From Pyrinomonadaceae bacterium (lineage in GTDB: Bacteria > Acidobacteriota > Blastocatellia > Pyrinomonadales > Pyrinomonadaceae), in the NCBI GenBank assembly GCA_036277115.1, contig DASUNM010000027.1, positions 682,001 through 746,000 of the forward strand: a DNA stretch of 64,000 nucleotides, given 5' to 3'. Below, in pieces: positions 54,105-63,644 of the stretch. The notes beneath the pieces were generated by a model. The model did no database searches. It was not told the DNA's origin and worked only from the letters and a program-made list of their open reading frames with translations. Position 1 is the stretch's first letter, and each line of letters opens with the position of its first letter. The translations under genes were made by a program, and so were the position numbers.

Positions 54105-55097
54105 ATGAGGGTCCTGGTCACGGGCGGTGCAGGTTTTCTCGGCTCGCATTTGTGCGATCGCCTTATTCGAGACGGTCGCGAAGTTCTGTGTCTGGATAAT
54201 TTTTTCACCGGGCGTCGTGAAAATATTATGCACTTGCTCGATCATCATAGCTTCGAACTGGTGAGGCATGATGTGACTGAGCCAATCCTCCTGGAAGTGG
54301 ATCAGATTTATAACCTCGCTTGCCCGGCTTCCCCGGTCCATTATCAATACAATCCGGTGAAGACCGTGAAGACGAATGTGATGGGCACCATAAACATGCT
54401 GGGTTTGGCTAAGCGAGTGCGCGCTCGAATCCTGCAAGCCTCAACGTCGGAGGTTTACGGAGATCCGGAAGTCCATCCGCAACCCGAAAGCTACTGGGGG
54501 AACGTGAACCCGATCGGGATTCGCAGTTGTTACGACGAAGGAAAGCGTCTGGCGGAAACGTTGATGATGGACTATCACCGCCAGAACCACGTCGACACCC
54601 GCATCGTGCGAATCTTCAACACCTATGGACCACGTATGTTGGAGAACGACGGTCGCGTCGTCTCGAATTTTATTGTGCAGGCGATGCGTGGCGAAGAACT
54701 GACCATTTATGGCGATGGCACGCAGACGCGCTCTTTCTGCTACGTCGATGACCTAATCGAAGGCATCGTCCGGCTAATGAATGTCGAACAAGGTTCGCAC
54801 TCATCTATCGACGTTCACGATCCGGTAAATATCGGCAACGCCAACGAATTCACCATGCGTGAACTTGCGGACGAGGTGGGGCGCGCTACCGGAGTAGCAG
54901 CACGGGTGCGTTACTGCCCGCTGCCGGCTGACGATCCACAGCAACGGCGTCCGGACCTGACGCGCGCCAAAGAGTTGCTCGAGTGGTCGCCGAATGTGCA
55001 GTTGGCGGAAGGGTTGAAGCGCACCGTCTCGTACTTTCGCGAATCGCTGATAGGGAAGCTGGATGCGCCTCAGATGTTGCGCGCGGAAGGCGCCTAA
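54105..55097 (+). CDS. UDP-glucuronate decarboxylase (UXS)
   Basis: The 330-residue SDR has [30 protein letters not shown], the UXS-specific [33 protein letters not shown], and [18 protein letters not shown] with the active-site Tyr and Lys. It turns UDP-glucuronate into UDP-xylose. The gene is first in the plus-strand run, divergent from rmlB over a 205-bp gap. Confidence 0.92.
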   Translation: MRVLVTGGAGFLGSHLCDRLIRDGREVLCLDNFFTGRRENIMHLLDHHSFELVRHDVTEPILLEVDQIYNLACPASPVHYQYNPVKTVKTNVMGTINMLGLAKRVRARILQASTSEVYGDPEVHPQPESYWGNVNPIGIRSCYDEGKRLAETLMMDYHRQNHVDTRIVRIFNTYGPRMLENDGRVVSNFIVQAMRGEELTIYGDGTQTRSFCYVDDLIEGIVRLMNVEQGSHSSIDVHDPVNIGNANEFTMRELADEVGRATGVAARVRYCPLPADDPQQRRPDLTRAKELLEWSPNVQLAEGLKRTVSYFRESLIGKLDAPQMLRAEGA

Positions 55098-55135
55098 TCC
55101 ACTCGCCGACCACCTAATCGTAAAAAAAACTAAAA

Positions 55136-55579
55136 ATGGCAGAGACCCTCGGAACACTCGCGGACAAGCTGACCACAGTCAAACTGAAGTTGTGGCACAC
55201 CGACGATCCTGAGCGCACGCGTAGTCTTGAAGAACAGCAGAAGCAACTTCAGGACGAGATGAATGAATTTGTCGCCGCCGCACTGGCGGGCGAGATTCCC
55301 ATCAATAAGCTGACCTTCGCTGCGAATAAGGTTTACAAAAAGGATGGCAATCCGGTTCCGGAATTTCAGGGGACGATCGGGGAGCTGTTCGCGCAGCTCG
55401 CGGCGGTCAACTGCCGGCTATGGCACGTACAGGAAAAGGTTTACGAATTCGAGCAAGTTCCGATGGATCAAAAAGACGAAGTGGTCAAACAATTAGCCAT
55501 CGTGAACCTCGAGCGCAATCAATGCATCGATCGGCTTGATGCTGAGTTTCGTGCAGTACTGCAGAAGTCGAAGCGTTAG
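55136..55579 (+). CDS. Small DUF4254-like protein with repeated LWH motif
   Basis: The 147-residue soluble, mostly helical protein has TVKLKLWHTDDPERT near residue 15 and AVNCRLWHVQEKVYEFE near residue 92, followed by VNLERNQCIDRLD. LWH(E/Q)(D/E) followed by a helix with N and ID is the pattern of DUF4254, a family seen in LPS loci. The call was not checked against a profile. It lies between the UXS gene and the HYR protein gene. Function unknown. Confidence 0.6.
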   Translation: MAETLGTLADKLTTVKLKLWHTDDPERTRSLEEQQKQLQDEMNEFVAAALAGEIPINKLTFAANKVYKKDGNPVPEFQGTIGELFAQLAAVNCRLWHVQEKVYEFEQVPMDQKDEVVKQLAIVNLERNQCIDRLDAEFRAVLQKSKR

Positions 55580-55699
55580 TTCAGAGCCCTTCGTTCGCAA
55601 AAAAACTTCTCACTCTCGTCCCAGAACTGCGCCGCTATTAAAAGATTTAGCAGGAGAATGTAACTCGTCAAGTTGACGCACTAAACGCTAAAAAAACTC

Positions 55700-55729
55700 T
55701 TGACGGACAAATGCAACTGCGGCTACAGT
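55700..55729 (+). promoter_or_regulatory. Putative promoter of the HYR protein gene
   Basis: TTGACG (55700-55705), an 18-bp spacer, then TACAGT (55724-55729) gives a plausible sigma70 site about 140 bp before the ATG at 55869. A second TTGACG lies at about 55674. The 289-bp gap has no gene. Confidence 0.5.
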
Positions 55730-55868
55730 ACGCGGCCTCAGTTCTAGTCCAGCAAGGACTCCTGTGATTTCAGCCTTTGCCACAGATCGCTCGACGTTGA
55801 TTTAACCTCGCGCATTTCCCCGCAGGGAGCTGAATTTTCAACAAACGTAGCTGTAAGGAGACCCACGC

Positions 55869-58800
55869 ATGAAAATCGAAGCTGGCCGCCAGCCTGCCCC
55901 GCGCCCTAATTTTGCGCTTTTGATCGGCACTTTCCTTCTCGCCGTTACGGCTTTCGCTCTACCCCTGTATTCCGTCGGGTCAGCCTCAGTAAGTCGAGCG
56001 ACGGAAGGACTCAGGAAAGTAACCGGCACCGAAGCATCTGTAGTTGCGGGACGAAGGGCTAATTTGCCCTTACCGGCTCCGACGACGTCGCCGGAAATAA
56101 TTCAGACTTACGACGCGGAGTGCGCAAATCCCAAAACTACTTTCGTGTTGGGCGAAGTAGTGTGTGCCAAGGTTAGCTTTGTGACGGAGAACAACCGTTT
56201 TGTTAATTGGCTTCAGCCCCCGGGCTCTACCGTGGCGTTTAGCAGCCCGACTATTCCCGACAATCAGACCCATAATTATTTGTACACGCCTACGGTTACC
56301 GGTGGCTGGAAAGCTACGATCGCCGATCCCTCGGATAGCTCGATAATCCCGACCGAATTCGAAGTCATTGATGCCGGGGTTACTCTTGCGACCTACGCTT
56401 CGAACTGTACGACCGCGAAGAGTTCCTTCAATCTGGGCGAAGGAGTTTGTATTAAAGTGTCGGGCCTTTCGGGCGACGAATTTCCGCTGCGACGCGTTCA
56501 ACTGTCAACACCGGATGGCTTTGCCGTCGAGCGTTTGGACGTTACTGATAACTCGGTGCAGCTCAGCTATACGCTGCCGGCGGGTCTAACCCAATCGATT
56601 GGTGGGGTAACGGTCAATAATATCGGGACCTGGGCGGTCTCGCTGATCGACCCGGACGCCAACATAGTTAAGCGATTGGCGATTTCCGTTAGTAAGAGCA
56701 ACTTGCTGGCAGACCGGTTCGCAGATCTTCAGGTGGTGAAATCCTTCTTACCGGAAATTAATCCGCCAACCGCCGGAAGTGACATAACCTTCCAAGTCAT
56801 TATTTTCAACGCAGGGCCGAACCCGGCAACGAATCCGACGCTGGCGGACTTAACGCTGGCCAATACCACTTTTAGATCTTTCACCAGAAACACGGTGCTT
56901 GCGTCCAACGAGTTGCCCAATCAGGAGTTCTTGTTTGGCGGATACAATTCGTTCATGAGTTCAGGATTCAATAAGTCCATGAGAAACCTGGACACGATCG
57001 AGGGAGCGTTCGACCGATCCTACTCGCCGATAGCCTTTGAGGACACTCCGCTGACGTTTAATTGCGTTTCTCCGTCAGAAGGAGCAGCGGGCACCACCAA
57101 CTGCTCAGCGAGCGGTGAGTTGGCGCCGGGCGAGACGGCGACCTTCACGGTCGTCTACCGTATCAATACAAACGTTCCCAACGGATTTGAGCTTAGCGAC
57201 CAGGACAGCGTCAACGTCGGAAGCGACACGGGCGATCAGTTCCCGTCAAGCAACACCCATCCCGCGGAAAGTGCGACGACAGTGGTAACGTCGAATCCGA
57301 ATCCGCCGGCGTGCACGCTCACCTGCCCGGACAACATTACGGTTGGGACGAATGCGGTTGATGGTGGAAACAATCCAGGCGCGACTGTAAGTTTCGCGCC
57401 TGAGGCGTTCGGCACCTGCGGCAGTGGCATGACCTCTGCCCCGGCGTCCGGCACTTTCTTCCCAGTCGGCACAACTCCAGTAACAACTACCACGGGATCG
57501 GGCGCAAGCTGCAACTTTAACGTGACGGTTGTGAATACGCCGCAGCCAACAATTTCGTGTGCGGCGGATCAAACAGCGGCAGCGGCAAGCGGCCAGTCAA
57601 GCGCTTCGGTTTCCGTAACTCCGCCGTCGTTCACCGGCAGCGGGGCCATCCTGAGTAGTTCGCGCAGCGACCAGGGAGCCATCGGCGATCCATATCCGGT
57701 GGGCACCACAGAAATCACATGGACCGCAACCGATCAATACGGGACGATGGCGACCTGCACACAGCGCGTCATTGTTACCTCAGCAGACGCGGCGACGATC
57801 TCTTGTCCCGCCAACAAGACTTACACAGCTACCGCGGGTTGTGAGCGAACGCTCAGTTCGGCCGAGATTGGCACGCCGACCGTGGGTGGCGTGGGCACGA
57901 CCTATGAGGGCGTGCGCAGTGATCATTTGGCGCTCACGGATCCATTCCCAGCCGGCCAGACAGCGATTACCTGGACGGCCACGAACTCGCTGGGCAATGC
58001 GTCCTGCGTCCAAATCATCACCATCAACACCACTGGTGGGACGGACGTGACTGCCCCCACCTTGAACATCCCGGCGGACATCAGTCTCTCGACATCTGAA
58101 TGCGCCGTTCTGCTGGACGATGAATTGGGAGTCGCAACTGCTGACGACGACTGTACGAACGCGGTAACGATCTCGCGTACAGGTCTGCCGCAGATTGCTT
58201 GTCCTATCCCGGGCAATCCGGGTCGGACCTGCGACAGTTTCTACTTCCCGACCGGCACTACGAACATTACCTACACGGCGACGGACGCTGCGGGTAACTC
58301 AACCACGCTGGTTCAGCATGTCACTATCGCTGAGAGTCCGGCGACGCCGCCGACCATAACGGCGCCCAACGATGTGACCATGGACACGTTGGCTACGGAT
58401 GCCTCATGTGGCACGTACATTGGTGACGCAACCCTGGGTTCCGCGGTCGCCGCGGACAATTGCCCAGGCGTCACCGTAACGCGTTCGGGTGTGCCCGCCG
58501 GAAATATTTTCCCGGTCGGACCCACAACCGTTACTTACACGGCGACGGATCGCACTGGCCAAACGGCGACTGATACCCAGGTGATTACCGTCAACGACAA
58601 GACGCCACCGGCAATTAGTTGCCCGGCTAATATCACCGTCTACCTGCCGCTTAACTCGACAGCGACCAGCATGCCGGTGACCTATCCAGCCGCGACAGCC
58701 AGTGACAACTGCGGCGGGACGACAATCGGTTACAGCATCGCGTCCGGCTCTACCTTCTCGGTAGGCGAGACGACGGTAACCGCCACCGCCACGGATACGC

Positions 58801-59183
58801 ACAGCAATACGGCATCGTGCACGTTTACGATCACGGTGCTCTACAACTTCACCGGTTTCTTCAGTCCGGTGAACAATCCGCCGACGCTAAACAGCGTCAA
58901 CGCGGGACGGGCCATACCGCTCAAGTTCAGCCTGAGTGGCAACAAGGGCCTGAGTATATTTGCTTCCGGATATCCGTTATCGCAGCAGATTGCCTGTGAT
59001 ACTTCGGCTCCGCTCTCTGACGTTGAGGGAACGGTAACCTCTGGCGGCAGCACGCTGACTTACAGCCCAGACCAGTATCACTACAGCTGGAAGACTGAAA
59101 GTTCGTGGGCAGGAACGTGTCGTGTGTTGGTAGTCAAGCTGAATGACGGCAGTACTCACACGGCGCTCTTCAAATTCAAGTAG
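55869..59183 (+). CDS. Giant secreted HYR/PxKF surface protein
   Basis: The 1104-residue protein has a signal peptide (ends near YSVGSASVS), two domains (about 60-280) with paired Cys, a DUF11-like domain (about 285-470, LQVVKSFLPEINPPTAGSD), then six HYR-type modules (from about 485 to 985), marked by ISCPAN/TCPDN starts and ending VGTTxxTxTATD. The C-terminal 115 residues form a PxKF-type domain (GFFSPVNNPPTLNSVNAGRA, IPLKFSLSGNKG). These Ig-like folds act in adhesion or matrix binding. Shine-Dalgarno AAGGAG precedes the ATG. No LPXTG or other anchor is seen. Confidence 0.85.
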   Translation: MKIEAGRQPAPRPNFALLIGTFLLAVTAFALPLYSVGSASVSRATEGLRKVTGTEASVVAGRRANLPLPAPTTSPEIIQTYDAECANPKTTFVLGEVVCAKVSFVTENNRFVNWLQPPGSTVAFSSPTIPDNQTHNYLYTPTVTGGWKATIADPSDSSIIPTEFEVIDAGVTLATYASNCTTAKSSFNLGEGVCIKVSGLSGDEFPLRRVQLSTPDGFAVERLDVTDNSVQLSYTLPAGLTQSIGGVTVNNIGTWAVSLIDPDANIVKRLAISVSKSNLLADRFADLQVVKSFLPEINPPTAGSDITFQVIIFNAGPNPATNPTLADLTLANTTFRSFTRNTVLASNELPNQEFLFGGYNSFMSSGFNKSMRNLDTIEGAFDRSYSPIAFEDTPLTFNCVSPSEGAAGTTNCSASGELAPGETATFTVVYRINTNVPNGFELSDQDSVNVGSDTGDQFPSSNTHPAESATTVVTSNPNPPACTLTCPDNITVGTNAVDGGNNPGATVSFAPEAFGTCGSGMTSAPASGTFFPVGTTPVTTTTGSGASCNFNVTVVNTPQPTISCAADQTAAAASGQSSASVSVTPPSFTGSGAILSSSRSDQGAIGDPYPVGTTEITWTATDQYGTMATCTQRVIVTSADAATISCPANKTYTATAGCERTLSSAEIGTPTVGGVGTTYEGVRSDHLALTDPFPAGQTAITWTATNSLGNASCVQIITINTTGGTDVTAPTLNIPADISLSTSECAVLLDDELGVATADDDCTNAVTISRTGLPQIACPIPGNPGRTCDSFYFPTGTTNITYTATDAAGNSTTLVQHVTIAESPATPPTITAPNDVTMDTLATDASCGTYIGDATLGSAVAADNCPGVTVTRSGVPAGNIFPVGPTTVTYTATDRTGQTATDTQVITVNDKTPPAISCPANITVYLPLNSTATSMPVTYPAATASDNCGGTTIGYSIASGSTFSVGETTVTATATDTHSNTASCTFTITVLYNFTGFFSPVNNPPTLNSVNAGRAIPLKFSLSGNKGLSIFASGYPLSQQIACDTSAPLSDVEGTVTSGGSTLTYSPDQYHYSWKTESSWAGTCRVLVVKLNDGSTHTALFKFK

Positions 59184-59194
59184 AAACATGGCTG

Positions 59195-59218
59195 GGCGCC
59201 GCCAAGTGCGGCGCTCCA
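59195..59218 (+). terminator. GC-rich hairpin after the HYR gene
   Basis: GGCGCCGC and GCGGCGCT pair around CAAGT just after the stop codon. No U-tract follows, so termination is uncertain. Behind it is a 117-bp small frame (59245-59361). Confidence 0.4.
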
Positions 59219-59357
59219 GCTCGGCTTATTAACAGGCTTTCATCATGAAAGAGAAATTTGGTCGACATCTCGGTAAACGCGGCGCAACAGTGGCCGGAAC
59301 AGGTCCGTGTTCTACTGGCGGCCATCCCCAAACTTCAACAGAAAAAGGAGACTCCAA

Positions 59358-60326
59358 ATGAACAAGTTTCGGTTCACTTTTAGGTTATTCGTAATCGCGA
59401 CATTTTTGTGCGCGTTTGCGTCCATGGCCCAGGCGCAGGCAACCCGCACCTGGGTATCAGGCGTCGGCGACGACGTCAATCCCTGCAGCCGCACTGCGCC
59501 CTGTAAGACGTTCGCAGGTGCTATTTCCAAGACCGCCAATAACGGCGAGATTGACGCGCTCGATCCAGGTGGTTTCGGTGCGGTGACCATCACCAAGAGC
59601 ATTACCATTGACGGCACACACGGGGCCGGCTTCGGCTCAATTCTCGCTGCCGGAACCAACGGCGTTAACGTCAATGATGGCGCGACCGCTACCCCGAACA
59701 CAATCATCGTCAATCTGCGCAATCTGTCGATTCAGGGAGCGGGCACGGGCTTTGACGGCATCCGCTTCGTCGCCGGTAAGGCGCTGCACGTGGAGGGCTG
59801 CGTCATCTCAGGCTTCCGTGGCAACGGCACCAACAGCGACGGCATCGACATCGCCTTGACGGGCTTGGCTACAGGCAACCAGAACGTGAGGGTGACGAAC
59901 ACAACCATCACCCGCAACACGGGCAATGGCATCCGGGCGTCGAACACCGCCGTGGGCGGCGGCGTACTCGTGACGGTCGATAACTCGAGCTTCGACGGCA
60001 ACGCGAGGGGATTCCTTTCCTCGACCAACTGCCGCGCGACTATCACCAACTCGTCCGCCACTCTGAACACCACGTCCGGCATCGAAATCGCCACGGGCTC
60101 GTTAGAGGTGGATATTGATAACTGCGTCCTTGCGTCGAACACCAGCGGGATTGTGTCCGCAGCCTCGACGGCCCGCATTGCCAACTGCCGCATTACTGGC
60201 AACGGCAACGGGATCAGCTTTACCGGTGGCGCCGTACAATCGTTCGGTGACAACAAGGTCAAGGGTAACGGTACCGACCAGAATGGCGGCGCCGTGACCA
60301 ATGTTCCTGCTCCGATTAAGATATAA
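59358..60326 (+). CDS. Secreted right-handed beta-helix protein
   Basis: ATG 59358, behind AAAGGAG, gives 322 residues; an upstream in-frame start at 59307 is unlikely. The signal peptide ends near SMAQAQA. The mature part starts TRTWVSGVGDDVNPCSRTAP and contains parallel beta-helix repeats such as VRVTNTTITRNTGNGI and IANCRITGNGNGIS, the fold of pectate lyases and adhesins. No catalytic motif is recognisable. It follows the HYR protein gene and ends before a strong terminator. Confidence 0.85.
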   Translation: MNKFRFTFRLFVIATFLCAFASMAQAQATRTWVSGVGDDVNPCSRTAPCKTFAGAISKTANNGEIDALDPGGFGAVTITKSITIDGTHGAGFGSILAAGTNGVNVNDGATATPNTIIVNLRNLSIQGAGTGFDGIRFVAGKALHVEGCVISGFRGNGTNSDGIDIALTGLATGNQNVRVTNTTITRNTGNGIRASNTAVGGGVLVTVDNSSFDGNARGFLSSTNCRATITNSSATLNTTSGIEIATGSLEVDIDNCVLASNTSGIVSAASTARIANCRITGNGNGISFTGGAVQSFGDNKVKGNGTDQNGGAVTNVPAPIKI

Positions 60327-60329
60327 CAA

Positions 60330-60388
60330 CGAGTACATCTCGTCGTTTTTTCACCCCTGCCTGCCGCACTGGCGGGCAGGGGTTTTTT
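60330..60388 (+). terminator. Tandem intrinsic terminator
   Basis: A short hairpin ACGAG-tacat-CTCGT with cgTTTTTT (ending near 60351) is followed by a strong one: CCCCTGCCTGCC (60354-60365), loop GCACT, GGCGGGCAGGGG (60371-60382), then TTTTTT (60383-60388). This separates the surface-protein genes from the ABC exporter. Confidence 0.9.
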
Positions 60389-60475
60389 CCTGTCTCGACG
60401 CGCATGGCTTCGGGCGGGCCGCTTGACCTTATTCCGGTTGTCTGACTAGACTGCCATCCTTCGCGCCAACCACGA

Positions 60476-61405
60476 ATGTCAACCAACGATAGCAGTGAAA
60501 TCTTGAAATCATTTCTGCCGGAAAAATCTGAACGGCCACCATCCCCCGCGCCACTGCCTGGCCCACATCCAGCCGAGGATGCCGAGCTACCGCATGTGGT
60601 GATCGAGCCCAAAAGCCAGTTTCGGTGGATCAACCTACGCGAGATCTGGCAATACCGGGAGCTCCTTTATTTCCTGATGTGGCGGGACGTAAAGGTGCGG
60701 TACAAGCAAACGGCGGTCGGCGTTCTATGGGTGATATTACAGCCGCTCCTGATGATGATGATTTTCAGTTTGTTTTTTGGGAGGCTCGCGGGCATCGGTT
60801 CGGACGAAGGGATTCCGTACGCTCTTTTCGCTTATGCCGGCCTGTTGCCCTGGACTTTTTTTTCGACCGCGGTCGGCCTCGGCGCTAACAGCCTCGTCAA
60901 TAGTTCGGGATTAGTTACCAAGATTTACTTCCCGAGGCTGATCGTTCCGATCGCCGCGGTGGGCGCGGTCCTGATTGATCTGGCAATTTCCCTGATAGTG
61001 CTTGCCGGGTTGATGGTGTACTGGCGAATCGGACTTCAAACGGGCCTGATCATGCTGCCGGCGCTGATTGGACTGATAACCATCCTAGCGCTGGGGTTGG
61101 GCACGCTGATGTCGGCACTCAACGTGAAATACCGCGACATCCGGATTGTGCTTCCCTTCGCGTTACAGATCTGGTTTTTCCTCTCGCCAATCATTTATCC
61201 CCTCCAGATGATTCCGGCCAAGTGGCGCTGGGCGATGGCGCTGAATCCGATCACCGGCATCGCCGAAGGTTTTCGCTCGGCCTTGTACCGAAACACGTTC
61301 GACTGGCAATCGCTCGGTATCTCAGCGGCCGTCGCTCTGCTGCTGCTCGCCTGTGCGATTTTTGTTTTCCGCCGGATGGAGCGGCAGTTTGCGGACGTGA
61401 TCTAG
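60476..61405 (+). CDS. ABC-2 polysaccharide export permease (Wzm-like)
   Basis: The 309-residue protein has a hydrophilic N-terminus (residues 1-40), WQYRELLYFLMWRDVKVRYK, the typical entry to the ABC-2 fold, six helices, and WFFLSPIIYPLQMIP, ALNPITGIAEGFRSAL near the C-terminus, motifs of O-antigen exporters. It forms a transporter with the ATPase encoded next. It moves a complete glycan across the inner membrane. Confidence 0.9.
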   Translation: MSTNDSSEILKSFLPEKSERPPSPAPLPGPHPAEDAELPHVVIEPKSQFRWINLREIWQYRELLYFLMWRDVKVRYKQTAVGVLWVILQPLLMMMIFSLFFGRLAGIGSDEGIPYALFAYAGLLPWTFFSTAVGLGANSLVNSSGLVTKIYFPRLIVPIAAVGAVLIDLAISLIVLAGLMVYWRIGLQTGLIMLPALIGLITILALGLGTLMSALNVKYRDIRIVLPFALQIWFFLSPIIYPLQMIPAKWRWAMALNPITGIAEGFRSALYRNTFDWQSLGISAAVALLLLACAIFVFRRMERQFADVI

Positions 61406-61424
61406 TGGCGCAGGGAATACTCTC

Positions 61425-62699
61425 ATGAAACCGATCATCAAGGCCCGCGGCGTCAGTAAGCAATACCGCATCGGGGGGCCCACGACGAATTACCCAACCT
61501 TGCGCGAGGCCCTCGCAGGTGCCCTGCAAGCCCCCTTGCGCTGGGCGCGGAATGGCCGCAGTCAGGCCCAGGAAACTTTCTGGGCCCTCAAAGATGTCGA
61601 GTTCGATATTGCCCCCGGAGAAGTTGTCGGCATCATTGGCCGCAACGGCGCCGGCAAGAGCACTCTGCTCAAAATCCTTTCACGGATTACCGAACCCACC
61701 ACTGGCCGCATCGATTTGTATGGTCGCGTCTCCAGTTTGCTGGAAGTCGGCACAGGTTTTCATCCGGAGTTGTCCGGGCGCGAAAACATTTATCTCAACG
61801 GCGCCATCCTCGGCATGAAAAGGGCTGAGATGAAGCGAAAATTTGACGAGATCGTTGCCTTTGCCGAGATCAGCAGATTCATCGACACACCAGTCAAGTT
61901 CTATTCCAGCGGCATGTACGTGCGGCTGGCATTTGCAGTTGCCGCTCACCTCGAACCTGAAATTCTGGTGGTAGATGAAGTGCTGGCGGTGGGCGACATG
62001 GGGTTCCAGCAGAAGTGCTTGAACAAGATGCAGGACGTTGGCGCGCAAGGACGAACGGTGCTCTTCGTGTCACACAACATGGCCGCAGTATCACGGCTCT
62101 GCCAACGCGTCATTCTTCTCTCAGATGGCAGCGTCGTCAATGACGGTCCTTCGCACCCGGTGATCGAAGACTACCTGGGTTCGCGTCGCGGCACCGGCGC
62201 CGAACGCGCCTGGACTAACGGCGTGAAGGCCCCGGGCGACGAGGTTGTTCGCTTATTGCGGGTGAGAGTCGTCGATGAGAATGAAAGCACGTCCAGCACC
62301 GTGGACATTCGCCGGCCGGTAGGCGTCGAAATGACATATGAAGTTCTCGAACCGGGTTCGGTGCTCGTGCCGAACTATCATTTTTATAACGACGAAGGCG
62401 TCTGTCTGTTTGTGGTTCAGGATTTGAGCAAGGAAGCGCGCGAGACTCCGCGCGAACGTGGTTGCTACAGGAGCACGATCTGGATCCCGGGAAACTTTCT
62501 GGCCGAAGGCCGGCAAGTCATCACGGCCGCCATCAGCACATATTATCCAATGGTGGTCCACGCGTTCGAGCGCGATGCCGTTAGCTTCCGCGTCGCCGAC
62601 AGCCTCGAGGGTGATTCCGCCCGCGGTGATTTTGCCGGCGTAATGCCGGGCGCCGTAAGACCGATTTTCGACTGGACCACCCGGCGCGTTGACGGTTAA
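61425..62699 (+). CDS. ABC polysaccharide export ATPase (Wzt-like) with C-terminal domain
   Basis: The 424-residue protein has Walker A GRNGAGKSTLLKIL, the signature FYSSGMYVRLAFA and Walker B ILVVDEVLAVGD, the pattern of O-antigen exporters. After residue 255 a Wzt_C-type beta-sandwich domain follows (about 280-420), which in relatives binds the capped non-reducing end of the glycan. The start is 20 bp after the permease stop. The following gene is a methyltransferase, which could make the cap (inference). Confidence 0.9.
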   Translation: MKPIIKARGVSKQYRIGGPTTNYPTLREALAGALQAPLRWARNGRSQAQETFWALKDVEFDIAPGEVVGIIGRNGAGKSTLLKILSRITEPTTGRIDLYGRVSSLLEVGTGFHPELSGRENIYLNGAILGMKRAEMKRKFDEIVAFAEISRFIDTPVKFYSSGMYVRLAFAVAAHLEPEILVVDEVLAVGDMGFQQKCLNKMQDVGAQGRTVLFVSHNMAAVSRLCQRVILLSDGSVVNDGPSHPVIEDYLGSRRGTGAERAWTNGVKAPGDEVVRLLRVRVVDENESTSSTVDIRRPVGVEMTYEVLEPGSVLVPNYHFYNDEGVCLFVVQDLSKEARETPRERGCYRSTIWIPGNFLAEGRQVITAAISTYYPMVVHAFERDAVSFRVADSLEGDSARGDFAGVMPGAVRPIFDWTTRRVDG

Positions 62700-62709
62700 A
62701 GGTGCGCGC

Positions 62710-63564
62710 ATGTCAGATAAAGTACCCACTGGATCAGATCTGTCGGCGACCGGCGAACGGTTGCTAACAACCGGCTACGGCGACAACAGTCTCGAACATC
62801 TGCACCGATACGGCCTGGCTCTGCAGTTCTGCTCCGGCAAACGGGTCCTCGACATTGCCTCCGGAGAGGGGTACGGCTCGGGCCTGCTCGCGCACGTCGC
62901 CGAAAGTGTTACCGGCGTGGACATTTCTGACGAGACCGTGGCGCACGCACGTGAGAAGTACCGTCGCCCCAATCTCAAGTTTCTGCAGGGGGCGGCTGAT
63001 TCAATTCCATTGCCGGAGGCGTCCTGCGACGTTGTTGTCAGCTTTGAAACAATTGAACATCACGATCGCCATGACGAGATGATGGGTGAAATCAAGCGCG
63101 TTCTCTCTTCGGACGGGATGCTCATCATTTCCTCACCTGACAAGCTGAACTACTCAGAAGATCCGCAAATCAATAATCCTTTCCACGTGAAAGAACTTTA
63201 CCGGGAAGAATTTCATGTGCTGGTCAGGAAATATTTCGCCAATGTCGAGGGTCTTTCGCAGAAGATCTTTTACGGCTCGCTGATCGCCCCCGAGGATGAT
63301 GCGCGCGGTTTCACGCATTACGAAGGCGGCTTCGAAGATTTAACTGCTTTCGCAGAGTTGCAGCGACCAATTTACAACTTGTGTGTGGCGTCGGATGCTC
63401 CGTTGCCGGCCCTGCCGGTTAGTCTCTATGCCGGCTGGCAAGTCTTCGAAGCGGCCCTCGACAGCGCCCGGCAGAACGGTGAAAACGCCGTGATCCAATC
63501 GCGGGCCTACCGGATTGGCCGCGCCTTGACCTGGCCGGCCAGGAAGTTACTGGGCCACGACTGA
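62710..63564 (+). CDS. SAM-dependent methyltransferase
   Basis: ATG 62710, preceded by AAAGG, gives 284 residues; an upstream in-frame start at 62689 overlaps the ATPase. Class I signature RVLDIASGEGYGSGLLAHVA, VTGVDISDETVAHARE and VVVSFETIEHHDRHDEM are visible, as in UbiE/small-molecule methyltransferases of glycan loci. Its position behind wzt suggests terminal methylation of the glycan as export signal (inference). Confidence 0.82.
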   Translation: MSDKVPTGSDLSATGERLLTTGYGDNSLEHLHRYGLALQFCSGKRVLDIASGEGYGSGLLAHVAESVTGVDISDETVAHAREKYRRPNLKFLQGAADSIPLPEASCDVVVSFETIEHHDRHDEMMGEIKRVLSSDGMLIISSPDKLNYSEDPQINNPFHVKELYREEFHVLVRKYFANVEGLSQKIFYGSLIAPEDDARGFTHYEGGFEDLTAFAELQRPIYNLCVASDAPLPALPVSLYAGWQVFEAALDSARQNGENAVIQSRAYRIGRALTWPARKLLGHD

Positions 63565-63644
63565 CCCGGTTAGAAACTACGCAAGCTGCCCGCACCTTTC
63601 CCGCGCGCGCCGTAAGTCGGTAACCTAAGGCGAGACAAATCCGC

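Noticed and set aside
53730..54437. 235-codon minus-strand frame
   Set aside because: Covers the rmlB-UXS gap and parts of both genes; no motif and no ribosome-binding site.
55580..55868. c-di-GMP riboswitch before the HYR gene
   Set aside because: No conserved GEMM blocks could be found in the leader.
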